Shown: positions 7,168-16,420, counted from the stretch's first letter. The stretch: DNA of 62,153 bases from Streptomyces sp. MBT53 (GCF_016654115.1 NZ_JAEQAZ010000078.1:1-62153), one strand, 5' to 3'. Notes: generated from the letters alone by a model not told the origin. Made by a program: numbers and translations.

Positions 7168-8367
7168 ATGCGCACCACGCACCTCAGACACGTCGTCGCA
7201 GCGACAGCTGCGGCGACTCTCGCGCTCGTCGGTGTGCCCGTCGGCGCCCAGCCGGCCTCCGCCGCCGAGCCGGCCTCCGCCGCCGAGCCGGCCTCGGCGG
7301 GCGTCGACACCTCGGTGCTGGCCGGGCTCGCCGAGGGGTATCTGCAACAGCGGGCCGACATGCTGATCACGTCTCCTCCCCAGGTGCGGACCGCGCTCGC
7401 CCATGTCCGGGCCACACGCTCCATGGCCGCCCAGACGCAGGACGATCTCGCCGCGCTCGCCGAGAAGGGCAGGCGGTACAAGGAGGTCGACGGCGGCTAC
7501 ACGCAGGCGCTGGTCGACGTGAAGGTCGACGACACGGTTGTGGAGGGCGGGACGGCGACGCTCCAGCTGACCGAACACACCCGCCTCCGGCTGCCGTTCA
7601 CGCCCCAGGAGGTCGAAGAGGGAGCGCCGGAGTACGAGGAACTCTCGCTTCCGCACACCGTGAAGTTCACCCAGGGCTCCGACGGCGCGTGGCTGCTGTC
7701 GTCGGACAAGGCCGATGCCGAGGGCGGGCCGACTCCGACGACGCAGGTGGCCGACACGGACGCCGACGCCACCGCCGATGACGGGGGCGGCGCACCGGAC
7801 GAGGACGAGGGCGGCAAGGACGACGCGGCCGACACCACCCCGCTGCCCGACAGCGGCGCGTCCGGCGCCGTCAAGTCGGGGGTCTCGGCCGCCTACAGCT
7901 ACAACAAGATGGTGGCCTACGCCGACAAGTACTGGGATCACCACAACGACGCGTACCGCACCTACGGCAACGACTGCACCAACTTCATCTCCCAGGCGAT
8001 GCTGGCCGGCGGATGGGGCCCCAAGGGCGGCGCCCTCATCCAGCGGACCAGCAACAAGTACTGGTTCTACGGGCCGACGAAGTTCACCACCAGTTACACC
8101 TGGGCGGGCGCCGAGAACTGGTACTGGTTCGCGAAGAAGCACGAGAAGAGAACCAGGATCCTGGGCAACGTGTGGCAACTGGCCAAGTCGGACGTGCTCC
8201 AGGCGGACTGGACCCGCAACAACAACATCGACCACTCGATGATCGTCACCAAGAAGTACCAGGGCACGCCGTACCTGACCTACCACACCGGCGACACCCA
8301 CAACAAAAGCCTGAGCAAGCTCCTGTCCGACCACCCTCGCGCCTGGTGGTACGCACACCGCACCTGA
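7168..8367 (+). CDS. Secreted protein with C-terminal amidase-fold (Amidase_6, papain-like) domain
   Basis: 399 residues. A Sec signal peptide (about 1-34, ending AQPASA) is followed by three copies of an AEPASA hexapeptide, a helical/beta region to about residue 190, an acidic Asp/Gly-rich linker (about 195-235), and a C-terminal domain beginning AYSYNKMVAYADKYWDHHN. The latter contains YGNDCTNFISQAMLAGG, the catalytic-Cys motif of the putative amidase family PF12671, with the partner His in NNIDHSMIVTKK. Probably extracellular, perhaps acting on peptide or cell-wall amides. The start was set at the ATG with aggggg upstream; ATG 7150 is possible. Confidence 0.85.
   Translation: MRTTHLRHVVAATAAATLALVGVPVGAQPASAAEPASAAEPASAGVDTSVLAGLAEGYLQQRADMLITSPPQVRTALAHVRATRSMAAQTQDDLAALAEKGRRYKEVDGGYTQALVDVKVDDTVVEGGTATLQLTEHTRLRLPFTPQEVEEGAPEYEELSLPHTVKFTQGSDGAWLLSSDKADAEGGPTPTTQVADTDADATADDGGGAPDEDEGGKDDAADTTPLPDSGASGAVKSGVSAAYSYNKMVAYADKYWDHHNDAYRTYGNDCTNFISQAMLAGGWGPKGGALIQRTSNKYWFYGPTKFTTSYTWAGAENWYWFAKKHEKRTRILGNVWQLAKSDVLQADWTRNNNIDHSMIVTKKYQGTPYLTYHTGDTHNKSLSKLLSDHPRAWWYAHRT
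7251..7300. repeat. 18-bp tandem repeat encoding AEPASA
   Basis: Two perfect 18-bp units (7251-7268 and 7269-7286, beginning gccggcctcc) plus a partial third lie right after the signal peptide cleavage region of the amidase-domain gene. They are in frame, giving (AEPASA)n. Confidence 0.8.
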
Positions 8368-8417
8368 CAGGCTGCCACCCCCCACAGGAGAACCTGTAGA
8401 CGAACAAGGAGCGCACT

Positions 8418-8882
8418 GTGGAACGTCGACGTCTCTTGGCTGTGCTGGCCACCCTGGCCGTCGCCACCGGCTGCTCGACCCACGACGACAAGGCCGAACC
8501 CTCCCACTCGGCGTCGTCCGAGTCCTCCGACGGGGCACGCCAGGCCGTCGAGGCCTACGTGGATGCCCTCAACTCCCGCAGTGCCACCGGTCTGATCAAG
8601 GTCGGCGGGGTCGAGGACGAGAGCTGGTCGCGGCAGGAGGCCGCGCAGATCCTCGAGGACCGAGGTGGGCAGGAGTGGAAGATCAAGGATGTGCAGATCG
8701 ACCACGACATGGGTCCTGACACCGGGTCGGCTCGCCTTCTGGCCGACGGCAAGGCGGGCAAGTCCCTGAGTGACACCTTCACCGTGACGCGGGAGAAGGG
8801 CGTGTGGCACCTGGCTGTCTTCACCCACCAGCCGAACGGGAAGGACAAGGAGTCCTCCTCGACCGACAAGCCCGCTTCCTGA
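8418..8882 (+). CDS. Small predicted lipoprotein
   Basis: 154 residues. The N-terminus MERRRLLAVLATLAVATGC carries a type-II signal peptide with lipobox VATGC (Cys19), so it is predicted to be an anchored extracellular lipoprotein. A Ser/Glu-rich linker leads to a small domain (ARQAVEAYVDALNSRSATGLIKVGG...VKGVWHLAVF type) that looks NTF2/Cif-like. That fold suggestion is weak. The GTG start has aaggag at good spacing. It follows the secreted amidase gene by 50 nt and may be co-transcribed. Confidence 0.8.
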   Translation: MERRRLLAVLATLAVATGCSTHDDKAEPSHSASSESSDGARQAVEAYVDALNSRSATGLIKVGGVEDESWSRQEAAQILEDRGGQEWKIKDVQIDHDMGPDTGSARLLADGKAGKSLSDTFTVTREKGVWHLAVFTHQPNGKDKESSSTDKPAS

Positions 8883-8939
8883 CGCCACGGAAAGGGCTGG
8901 ACTCGGTGGATGCGAAGAGCGGGCCATGGAGTACGTTCA

Positions 8940-9701
8940 GTGATCATGGACGATGAGACGTTCCTCGGCGAAGTCGCGGACCTTCTCGCCGAGTTGCCGG
9001 CCGTCCGGGCCGTCGCTCTCGGCGGTTCCCGGGCCCAGGGCAGCCACCGGCCCGACAGCGACTGGGACTTGGCGGTCTACTACCGCGGACCCTTCGACCC
9101 GGCCGACCTCCGCGCCCTCGGCTGGGACGGTGAGGTGTCCGAGGTCGGCGGGTGGGGTGGCGGGGTCTTCAACGGGGGTGCGTGGCTGACCGTCGACGGG
9201 CGGCGGGTCGATGTGCACTATCGCGATCTGGCCGTGGTGGAACGGGAGTTGGCGGAGGCGGAGGAGGGGCGCTTCCGGGTGGAGCCGTTGCTGTTCCATC
9301 TCGCCGGAATCCCCAGCTACTTGGTGGTCGCCGAACTCGCGATCAACCGTGTGCTGCGGGGCGAACTGCCGTGCCCCGACGCCTATCCCGAGAAACTGCG
9401 GCGCTCCGCCGCCGAACGCTGGCACGGCACCGCCCGCGCCACCCTCTCCTACGCCCGGGCCAACCACGCCCCGAAGGGCAACCTCACCGAGGTCGCCGGC
9501 GCGCTCGCCGTGGCCGCCGTACAGGCCGGGCACGGTGTGCTGGCCGGGCGGGGGGAGTGGGTGACGAACGAGAAGCGGCTGCTGGAGCGCGCCGGGCTGC
9601 GGCGCATCGACGACATCGTGGCGGGGCTGAGCCCGGACCCGGATGCGCTCACCCGCGCCCTCTCCGACGCGGAAGTCGCCCTCGCGGCGTCGCGCGGATA
9701 A
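8940..9701 (+). CDS. Nucleotidyltransferase-fold protein (pol beta superfamily)
   Basis: About 253 residues. The signature GGSRAQGSHRPDSDWDLAVYY has the G-S-x10-D-x-D pattern of the DNA polymerase beta/minimal nucleotidyltransferase fold. The third acidic residue is likely in RRVDVHYRD. A C-terminal helical domain follows, as in aminoglycoside nucleotidyltransferase-like proteins. The substrate is unknown; resistance, tRNA or toxin-antitoxin roles are all possible. GTG 8940 (GGAG 8 nt upstream) is preferred over ATG 8946. Its last ~10 codons form the first unit of a 37-bp x3 tandem repeat. Confidence 0.82.
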   Translation: MIMDDETFLGEVADLLAELPAVRAVALGGSRAQGSHRPDSDWDLAVYYRGPFDPADLRALGWDGEVSEVGGWGGGVFNGGAWLTVDGRRVDVHYRDLAVVERELAEAEEGRFRVEPLLFHLAGIPSYLVVAELAINRVLRGELPCPDAYPEKLRRSAAERWHGTARATLSYARANHAPKGNLTEVAGALAVAAVQAGHGVLAGRGEWVTNEKRLLERAGLRRIDDIVAGLSPDPDALTRALSDAEVALAASRG

Positions 9702-9779
9702 AGAAGCGGAAGTCGCCCTCCAGGCGTTGCGCGCATAAAGAACCGGACGCTGTGTTCCGGGCGTTGCGTTCATAAAGAA
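9669..9779. repeat. 37-bp tandem repeat x3 duplicating the gene's 3' end
   Basis: Three contiguous 37-bp units: 9669-9705, 9706-9742 and 9743-9779. Units 1 and 2 differ at 4 positions; units 2 and 3 at about 10. Each ends with a stop codon context 'ataaagaa'. Unit 1 encodes the end of the nucleotidyltransferase (EVALAASRG-stop). Units 2 and 3, read in the matching phase, would encode EVALQALRA-stop and DAVFRALRS-stop. Confidence 0.88.
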
Positions 9780-9928
9780 AGCGCCCCTACGGCCAACCTT
9801 CACACCCCCGAAATACCACCGGCCCGTTCCGCACAAGTCCCCGGACTACCGTGGACACACAGCCCCAGTCTCCGCCCCGGCCACCGTCGCCCGAAGGCCC
9901 GCCCCGCCCTCGCCACGACAGGAGCCCC

Positions 9929-11788
9929 GTGTCCCGACGTACCGTCGCGCTGTCCCTTCCGCCCTGGCTCGCCCACGCCCTGCGCGCCCAGCGTGGGCCG
10001 GTTCCGTGGAGCGCGGTCACGCGAGGGGCGCTGTCCGCCGGGCCGTTGCTCCTCGTCGCCGTACTCGTCGACAGGACGTCCCTCGGGGTGCTGGCCGCGC
10101 TCGGGGCCATGCTCGCCGGGATCAACGACCGGCCCGGCAGTCGGCGGGCCTCCGTCAAGCGGCTCGGTGGGCCCGCCCTCGCAGGCGCTTCAGGGCTGCT
10201 CGTCGGGACGTACGCCGGGGAGCACGTCGGAGCTGTCGTGCTCACGCTGCTCCTCACCGGGATCGGGCTGTTCGCCGGCGGGTTCAGTGCCGTCGGACCC
10301 GTCGCGTCCGGCGCCGGTACGCAACTGCTCGTCGCCTCCGCCATCGGCGCCGGGATGCCCCTGCCCGAACCGGGCTGGCAGCGGGCCCTCGCGTTTCTCG
10401 CCGGGGCCGCCTGGCTGGTCGGGCTGCGGCTGGCGCTGCCCACGCCCGGCGCCATCGCCGGTGACTACCGCTTCGACGGCGAGCGGGACGCCGTAGCCGC
10501 CGTGTACGACGCGATCGCCGCGCTGCTCGACGCCACCGGTGGTCCGGAGGCGACGGCCCGGCGCGCCGCGCTCACCGCCGCTCTCGATCACGCGCAGGAC
10601 GCGCTCGCCGGGCCCCGGCTGCGGCGGTACGCCAGTTCCGCGGCCGAGCGGCGGCTGCACGGGCAGTACGCCGCCGCGCTGCCGCTCGCCGAGGCCGCGA
10701 CCGCGCTCGCGTGGGCGGGGGAGGCGGTCTCGGCCCGGGTGGGCGAAGGGCCGCGCCGGCTCGCCGCCGCCGTGCGGGACAACGCCCACACCGGGCCACT
10801 GCCCGCGCCCAACCGTTCCGCGCCCGCCCTCCGCGCCCTCGACGACGCCCTGCTGCACGCCGCCGACGCCTTCGACCAGGCGGAGGGGAGTGATCTGCAC
10901 ACGCGGAGGCGGACGGCAACGGATCTGTTCCGTACGGCATTTGGGGCCGGGGGGCGTGAGTACGGGTTCCGGGTCGCCCTCTGCTTCGGGGCCAGTGTCG
11001 CCGTCGCGCAGGCGCTGCACCAGGCCCGTTGGTACGGGCTGCACGAGCACTGGTACTGGCTGCCCGCCACCGCCGTCTTCCTCGTCAAGCCGGACCTCGG
11101 ACCGCTCGCCTCCCGGGTGCTGTGCCGGGCGGCGGGGACCGTGCTGGGGGCGGTCCTCTTCGCGGGGTTCGCCGCCGTGCTGCCCCGGCCCGAGGGGCTG
11201 GTCGCACTCGTGGCGCTCAGCGGGGCGCTCATTCCCGTCGCCACCCGGCACTTCGCCGCGCAGACCGCCGTCGTCACCGTCCTCGTGCTCTCGCTCGTGA
11301 TGGTCGGCGGCGAACCGCAGGCCTCCGCCGGGCGGATCGGGGAGACGCTGATGGCCTGCGCGATCGTGCTGATCGTCGGGCATCTGCCGATGCCGGGGAA
11401 GAGGGGCGGGGGAGTGCGGGCCCGGCTCGTGGCCGCCGGTGATGCCGCGCGCGCCTATCTCGTGCACGTACTGAGCGAGTCCGGCGATCGCGCCGAGCGC
11501 TGGACGTTGCGCCGCGAGGCCTACCGCACGCTCGCCGAGGCCCGGGGCGCCATCGCCGTCTCGGCCGCCGAACTCCCCGCCCTCGCCCGGCACACGGAGG
11601 GCACCGACGAGGTCGCCGCCGTCCTCGAACGGCTCGTCGACACCACCACCGCCTGCGCCGTCCACCTCGACGACACAGGACGGCTCACCCGTCGGCACAT
11701 CGAGCAACTCACCGAACTGCTGCAGGAGTTCGAGCGGGGGCGGGGACGGGTCGGGCTGCGTGCCATCGAACTCCCCGTCGCCGTATAG
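9929..11788 (+). CDS. FUSC-family integral membrane protein
   Basis: 619 residues. Two blocks of hydrophobic segments (about 25-175 and 355-500) are separated and followed by cytosolic helical regions, the layout of the FUSC/aromatic-acid-exporter-like family. The second block holds FRVALCFGASVAVAQALHQARWYGLHEHWYWLPATAVFLVKPD, typical of the FUSC domain. Predicted efflux or envelope role; substrate unknown. The GTG at 9929 has AGGAG 4 nt upstream; the frame also opens at GTG 9851. It ends 20 nt from the convergent phosphatase-family gene. Confidence 0.85.
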   Translation: MSRRTVALSLPPWLAHALRAQRGPVPWSAVTRGALSAGPLLLVAVLVDRTSLGVLAALGAMLAGINDRPGSRRASVKRLGGPALAGASGLLVGTYAGEHVGAVVLTLLLTGIGLFAGGFSAVGPVASGAGTQLLVASAIGAGMPLPEPGWQRALAFLAGAAWLVGLRLALPTPGAIAGDYRFDGERDAVAAVYDAIAALLDATGGPEATARRAALTAALDHAQDALAGPRLRRYASSAAERRLHGQYAAALPLAEAATALAWAGEAVSARVGEGPRRLAAAVRDNAHTGPLPAPNRSAPALRALDDALLHAADAFDQAEGSDLHTRRRTATDLFRTAFGAGGREYGFRVALCFGASVAVAQALHQARWYGLHEHWYWLPATAVFLVKPDLGPLASRVLCRAAGTVLGAVLFAGFAAVLPRPEGLVALVALSGALIPVATRHFAAQTAVVTVLVLSLVMVGGEPQASAGRIGETLMACAIVLIVGHLPMPGKRGGGVRARLVAAGDAARAYLVHVLSESGDRAERWTLRREAYRTLAEARGAIAVSAAELPALARHTEGTDEVAAVLERLVDTTTACAVHLDDTGRLTRRHIEQLTELLQEFERGRGRVGLRAIELPVAV

Positions 11789-11808
11789 CCAGTTCGGTAC
11801 GTCGGCGG

Positions 11809-12759
11809 CTACTCCACCCGTACCCACACCGGCGCGTGGTCCGACCCCGGCGCCTCGCGGCGTGCCGCCGGATCCGGTCCCACGGACGGCAGTCGGGGCG
11901 CTTCCGCACCGGGCAGTCCCGTCCCCGCCGCCGTCACCCGGTGCACCAGATGATGGCTGGCCAGAATGTGGTCGATCAGTTCGCGGCGCCCGGAGTTGAT
12001 CCGGGAGTAGCGCTGGTCGGCGGGGATGAGCGGGGCCACGTCCCACAGCCGGACCGCGTCGCCCTGGTCCGGGCGGTCGTAGCCGGGGGTGCCGATCTCC
12101 GAGCCGGGCGGGCCGAGCAGGATCTGTGTGGTGGCCGCCTGCACCTCGTCGTTCATGTCGCCGAGCACGGCCACGTCCCGGGTACGGCCGTCACCGGCCA
12201 GCAGTTCGTCGGCCAGCGCCCGCAGAGTCGCCGCCTCGGCGGCCCGCCGGTAGAGGGCGTAGGTGCCGTAGCGGGCCCGTTCGCCCTCGTCGCGGGGGAA
12301 GAAACGGTCCCCCGGGTAGGTCAGCAGCTTGGACTTCAGATGGGCGACCGCCACCGTCAGCGGCCCGGTCGCCGTCGTGACCTCCACCGCCAGCAGACCG
12401 CGCCCCGTGGCCGACTCCTCGGCGCCCGAGTCGTCGGACTGCACCGGACGCAGCTGAGCCGGGAAGGCGTTCGTGTCGGCGACGACCCGAGGTTCCGTAC
12501 GGCTGAGGAAGCCGACCCGGATGCCCCTGACGTCCGGATGCGCGGACAGGGCGATGTGCCACTCGCCGCCCAGCATCCCGGCCAGATCCTGCAGCGCCTC
12601 GGGTTCGCCCACCTCCTGTACGCCCAGCAGGGTCGGGTCCAGTTCCGTGATCACCGCGGCGAGGGAGGCGAGCTTCGCCTCGTAGGCGGCCTTGTCCTTG
12701 GGGCCGAACGGGCCGCCGGGACGGTACAGGTTCTCCAGATTCCAGGTGCCGAGGAGCAT
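11809..12759 (-). CDS. Endonuclease/exonuclease/phosphatase-family hydrolase
   Basis: 316 residues. EEP-fold motifs are in order: LLGTWNLENL (start), VQEVGEPEAL (metal-binding Glu), VAVAHLKSK, VLGDMNDEV (GD-N motif), RINSGRRELIDHILAS and SDHAPVWVRV (catalytic His). Likely a Mg-dependent nuclease or phosphodiesterase. The ATG at 12759 follows ggaaggag. An imperfect 18-bp direct repeat lies upstream at 12818-12855. Confidence 0.88.
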   Translation of the reverse strand: MLLGTWNLENLYRPGGPFGPKDKAAYEAKLASLAAVITELDPTLLGVQEVGEPEALQDLAGMLGGEWHIALSAHPDVRGIRVGFLSRTEPRVVADTNAFPAQLRPVQSDDSGAEESATGRGLLAVEVTTATGPLTVAVAHLKSKLLTYPGDRFFPRDEGERARYGTYALYRRAAEAATLRALADELLAGDGRTRDVAVLGDMNDEVQAATTQILLGPPGSEIGTPGYDRPDQGDAVRLWDVAPLIPADQRYSRINSGRRELIDHILASHHLVHRVTAAGTGLPGAEAPRLPSVGPDPAARREAPGSDHAPVWVRVE

Positions 12760-12817
12760 GCGGGGCTCCTTCCAGAAGCCTTGGTCCAGAAGTCTCGTGA
12801 AGGTCCAGACGTCCTGT

Positions 12818-12855
12818 GAAGTCTTATGCGGCAAGGTGAAGTCTCATGAGGCAAG
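12818..12855. repeat. Imperfect 18-bp direct repeat upstream of the EEP-hydrolase gene
   Basis: gaagtcttatgcggcaag (12818-12835) and gaagtctcatgaggcaag (12838-12855) are 16/18 identical with a 20-bp period. That is two helical turns, as for a site bound by a tandem dimer. It lies 59-96 nt upstream of the minus-strand ATG. Confidence 0.6.
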
Positions 12856-12945
12856 CGTGCTGGTCCGGGGCGGCTCGCGACAGCGCCACGCCGGGATGCG
12901 CGGTTCGGCTCACACGGGGCGAGGACGGCGTCGTACGTTGGGAGA

Positions 12946-14298
12946 GTGAGTGACTCTCCCGCAGATCTGCTGATCACCGGCTGCGCCGTCCTCGTCCACG
13001 ACGACCAGGAGCGGATCGGCTTCGAGTCGGACGCGGCGATCGTCGTACGGGACGGGCTCGTCGCGTCGGTGACGAGCGCGGCGGACGCGGCCGGACTCGC
13101 CGCCGTCGAACGCCTCGACGCGCGCGGGCAGGTCGCCCTGCCGGGGCTGATCAACTGCCACACCCACGCGCCGATGGTCGCGCTGCGCGGGCTCGCCGAG
13201 GACCTCCCCACCGAGGAGTGGTTCAACGACGTCGTCTGGCCCGTCGAGTCCAACCTCACTGAAAAGGATGTCGAGTTGGGGGCGCGGCTCGCGTGCGCCG
13301 AGATGATCCGCGCCGGGGTCACCTGCTTCGCCGACCACTACTTCTCGATGGACACGGTCGCCGCCGTGGTCACCGAGTGCGGAATCCGCGCCCACCTCGG
13401 CGAGGCCTACTTCTCCTCCCAGGGACCTCAAGGCCGGGAGAAATCGGCGGAGTTCGCGCTACGGCACCGGGGCGCGGCCGACGGCCGCATCACCACCGCC
13501 CTCGCCCCGCACGCCCCGTACACCGTGACCGACGCCGACCTCGCCGCCACCGCTCAACTCGCCCTGGAACACGGCCTCCCCGTCCATCTCCACGCCGCCG
13601 AGAACCGCGACCAGACCGACACCAGCCTCGCCCGCCACGGCGTCACACCGATCGAAGTCCTCGACCGCGTCGGCCTGTTGGCCACCGACCTGCTCATCGC
13701 CCACGGGACCGGCATCATCGACCGCGACCTGCCCGTCCTGGAGCGTGCGAGCGGCCGTGTCGCGGTCGCCACCGCGCCCCGCGGCTACCTCAAGTTCGGC
13801 TGGCCCAGCACCACTCCGATCCGCGCCCTGCGCGCCATCGGCATCCCGGTCGGACTCGCCACGGACGGCGCCGCCTCCAACAACTCCCTCGACGTGTGGG
13901 AGTCGATGGCCCTCACGTCCCTCGTCCAGAAGTCCACCGAGGGCGATCCGCGCTGGCTGACGTTCCGTCAGGCGCTGCACCACGCCACCCTCCAGAGTGC
14001 CCGGGCGGTCGGACTGGGTGACTCGATCGGGTCCATCGCGCCGGGCCGTTGGGCCGACATCATCCTGGTCGATCTCACCGGGCCGCACACCCAGCCCGTC
14101 CACGACCTCGCCGCCACCCTCGTGCACAGCGCCCGCTCCGCAGACGTCCGCACCACGATCGTCGACGGCCGCGTCCTGATGCGCGACCGCGAGCTGCTGA
14201 CCCTCGATGTGCCCGCCGTCGTACGGGAGTTGGGGGAACGGCTGCCCGCACTCGTCGACCGGAGTCACGGTCGGCGCATCCAGGAATACGACACCTGA
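12946..14298 (+). CDS. Amidohydrolase of the MtaD/SsnA/TrzN (Amidohydro_1) family
   Basis: 450 residues. Metal-dependent deaminase/hydrolase barrel with GLINCHTHAPM (first two metal His), PVHLHAAE (third His and Glu), LIAHGTGI (fourth His) and GLATDGAASNNSLDVWE (catalytic Asp). The last motif is characteristic of 5'-methylthioadenosine/S-adenosylhomocysteine deaminases and chlorohydrolases. In relatives the segment after the fourth His usually reads VAHCPxSNxKL; here it is VAVATAPRGYLKFG, so substrate specificity is probably different. The GTG start has gggag upstream. The P450 gene follows 22 nt later with its own ATG, so the two may form an operon. Confidence 0.88.
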   Translation: MSDSPADLLITGCAVLVHDDQERIGFESDAAIVVRDGLVASVTSAADAAGLAAVERLDARGQVALPGLINCHTHAPMVALRGLAEDLPTEEWFNDVVWPVESNLTEKDVELGARLACAEMIRAGVTCFADHYFSMDTVAAVVTECGIRAHLGEAYFSSQGPQGREKSAEFALRHRGAADGRITTALAPHAPYTVTDADLAATAQLALEHGLPVHLHAAENRDQTDTSLARHGVTPIEVLDRVGLLATDLLIAHGTGIIDRDLPVLERASGRVAVATAPRGYLKFGWPSTTPIRALRAIGIPVGLATDGAASNNSLDVWESMALTSLVQKSTEGDPRWLTFRQALHHATLQSARAVGLGDSIGSIAPGRWADIILVDLTGPHTQPVHDLAATLVHSARSADVRTTIVDGRVLMRDRELLTLDVPAVVRELGERLPALVDRSHGRRIQEYDT

Positions 14299-14320
14299 GC
14301 CGCGCCTCTACGCTAGGTTC

Positions 14321-15505
14321 ATGGATCTCGCGGACGGCCTTCTCGACCACCCGTACGACGTGTACCGGCGCCTGCGCGACAGCGCCCCCGTGCACCGCAT
14401 CGCCGGCCCCGACGGCACCCCCGCCTGGCTCGTCACCCGGTACGAGGACGTCCGGGCGGCGCTGGCCGACCCGCGGCTCTCGCTGGACAAGTCGCATGCC
14501 ACGGCCGGGACTTACAAGGGGTTCGCGCTGCCGCCCGCGCTCGACGCGAACCTCCTCAACATGGACCCGCCGGACCACACCCGTATCCGCCGCCTGGTCG
14601 GCCGCGCCTTCACCCCACGCCGAACCGAGCAGCTCCACGCACCCGTTCGACGCACCGCCGACCAACTCCTCGACGCACTGGGCGAGAACGGCGAAACCGA
14701 CCTCATCGCCTCCTACGCCGCGCCCCTCCCCATCACCGTCATCTGCGACCTGCTCGGCGTGCCCGACCGGCACCGGCGGGACTTCCGGGTGTGGACCGAC
14801 ACCCTGGTCGCGCCCGCCCCCGGGACACCGCCCGAGGCGGGCAAGCACGCGGTCGTCGCGATGCTCGGCTTCTTCACCCAACTCCTCGCCGACAAACGGG
14901 AGGAGCCCGGCGACGACCTGCTCTCCGACCTGATCGCCGTACGCGACGAGGGCGACCGGCTCAGCGAGGACGAGCTGATGTCGCTGGCCTTCCTCATCCT
15001 CTTCGCCGGGTACGAGAACACCGTCCAGCTCATCGGGAACGCGGTGCTCGCCCTGCTGCAACACCCGGAGCAGCTGGCCGCGTTGCGCAAGGACCCCGGC
15101 CAACTCCCGGCCGCCGTAGAGGAGTTCCTGCGCTACGAAGGGCCCGCGCTGCTCGCCATCCGGCGCTTCCCCGTCGAGGACGTCACCATCGGCGGGGTCA
15201 CCATCCCCGCCGGCGAGACGGTCTGGGTGTCCCCGTCCGCCGCGAACCGTGACCCGGACCGCTTCCCCGACCCCGACCGGCTCGACCTCGCCCGCGACAC
15301 CACCGGGCATCTCGCGCTCGGCCACGGCATCCACTACTGCCTGGGCGCCCCGCTGGCCCGCGCCGAGACCGAGATCGCGCTCGCCGCACTGCTGGAACGC
15401 TTCCCCCGGCTGGAGTTGGGGGAGGGCGAGGTGCGGTGGCGGCCCTCGCTGCGCGCGCGGGGACTGCTCACGCTCCCGGTGTCGTACGGGAAGCACTCGG
15501 CCTGA
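14321..15505 (+). CDS. Cytochrome P450
   Basis: 394 residues, soluble bacterial class-I P450. The I-helix oxygen-binding motif is FAGYENT, the K-helix ExxR is EEFLR, and the heme loop is LGHGIHYCLGAPLAR with the thiolate Cys340. The usual Phe of FGxGxHxC is Leu here. No ferredoxin or reductase gene is adjacent, so electron partners must come from elsewhere. Its position after an amidohydrolase suggests a small tailoring or catabolic pair, but no pathway can be assigned. ATG 14321 was chosen because P450s begin near this DLADGLLDHPYDVY segment. Confidence 0.93.
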   Translation: MDLADGLLDHPYDVYRRLRDSAPVHRIAGPDGTPAWLVTRYEDVRAALADPRLSLDKSHATAGTYKGFALPPALDANLLNMDPPDHTRIRRLVGRAFTPRRTEQLHAPVRRTADQLLDALGENGETDLIASYAAPLPITVICDLLGVPDRHRRDFRVWTDTLVAPAPGTPPEAGKHAVVAMLGFFTQLLADKREEPGDDLLSDLIAVRDEGDRLSEDELMSLAFLILFAGYENTVQLIGNAVLALLQHPEQLAALRKDPGQLPAAVEEFLRYEGPALLAIRRFPVEDVTIGGVTIPAGETVWVSPSAANRDPDRFPDPDRLDLARDTTGHLALGHGIHYCLGAPLARAETEIALAALLERFPRLELGEGEVRWRPSLRARGLLTLPVSYGKHSA

Positions 15506-15584
15506 AATTCTTTTTCGCGGCAGCGATGAGTTCCGGTCCGTGCCCCGGTCCACCCCTCAACGGACCGTTGTCACAGGAGGGCCC

Positions 15585-16274
15585 ATGTCGCTTCCGGAGA
15601 TCGTCTCGCGTGCGCAGTGGCGCGCGGCGCGCGAGCAACTGCTGGTCAAGGAGAAGGCGGCCACGCGCGCGCGGGACGCGCTCAACACCGAGCGGCGCGG
15701 GCTGCCCATGGTGGAGATCGACAAGGAGTACCTCTTCGAGGGCGGCGACGGGAAGGCCACCCTGCTCGACCTCTTCGACGGGCGCGGCCAACTCGTCGTC
15801 TACCACTTCATGTTCGCGCCCGAATGGGACGCGGGCTGCCGCAGCTGTTCGGCGTTCCTCGACCAGATCGGGCATCTCGCCCATCTGCAGGCGCGGGGTA
15901 CGACGTTCGCCGCCGTGTCGAGGGCGCCGTACACCAAGATCCTGCCGTTCAAGGCGCGGATGGGGTGGACGGTGCCCTGGTACTCGTCCTTCGGCGGGGA
16001 GTTCAACTGGGACTTCGACGTGACGCTCGTCGGGGACGGGGAGCCCGTCGAGCGGCCGGGTGTCAGCTGCTTCCTGCGGGACCGCGACCGGGTGTTCCAC
16101 ACCTACTCCACCTACGAGCGCGGGCTCGACGGGCTCGGCTCGACCACCTCCTTCCTCGACCTGACCGCGCTGGGGCGGCAGGAGGAGTGGGAGGAGCCGA
16201 AGGGGCGTGCGTCGGTGCTGGGGGCGCCCGCCGGCAGCGCACGCGTTCTCTACCACGACGAGTACGAGGACTGA
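15585..16274 (+). CDS. DUF899 family, thioredoxin-like protein
   Basis: 229 residues. Matches the DUF899 pattern: VSRAQWRAAREQLLVKEKAATRARDALNTERRGLPMVEIDKEYLFEG, then LVVYHFMFAPEWDAGCRSCSAFLDQIGH. The CxxC-like GCRSC sits where thioredoxin-fold proteins carry the redox pair. Other family marks are PWYSSFGGEFNWDF and VFHTYSTYERGLD. The catalytic role is unknown, with a redox function assumed from the fold. The ATG has aggaggg upstream. Confidence 0.9.
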   Translation: MSLPEIVSRAQWRAAREQLLVKEKAATRARDALNTERRGLPMVEIDKEYLFEGGDGKATLLDLFDGRGQLVVYHFMFAPEWDAGCRSCSAFLDQIGHLAHLQARGTTFAAVSRAPYTKILPFKARMGWTVPWYSSFGGEFNWDFDVTLVGDGEPVERPGVSCFLRDRDRVFHTYSTYERGLDGLGSTTSFLDLTALGRQEEWEEPKGRASVLGAPAGSARVLYHDEYED

Positions 16275-16420
16275 TACGTAAACCTGTGTTCAAGATGTGT
16301 GGCCAGGTGTCGACTATGTCTCAGTACCGTCACTTCGCGAGCCGTTCACCGTACTGTCGGCGTTTAACTCTACGAGGCTTCACGAAGCTCTCCGAGTTCA
16401 GCACGACAGGGAGGTACAGG

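Noticed and set aside
7045..8538. 497-aa minus-strand frame over the amidase-domain gene
   Set aside because: The plus-strand gene has a signal peptide, linker and DCTNF motif; the other strand has only low-complexity Arg/Val/Gly.
12946..16274. Secondary-metabolite cluster from the amidohydrolase, P450 and DUF899 genes
   Set aside because: No synthase, no ferredoxin and no transporter link; adjacency alone is too weak.
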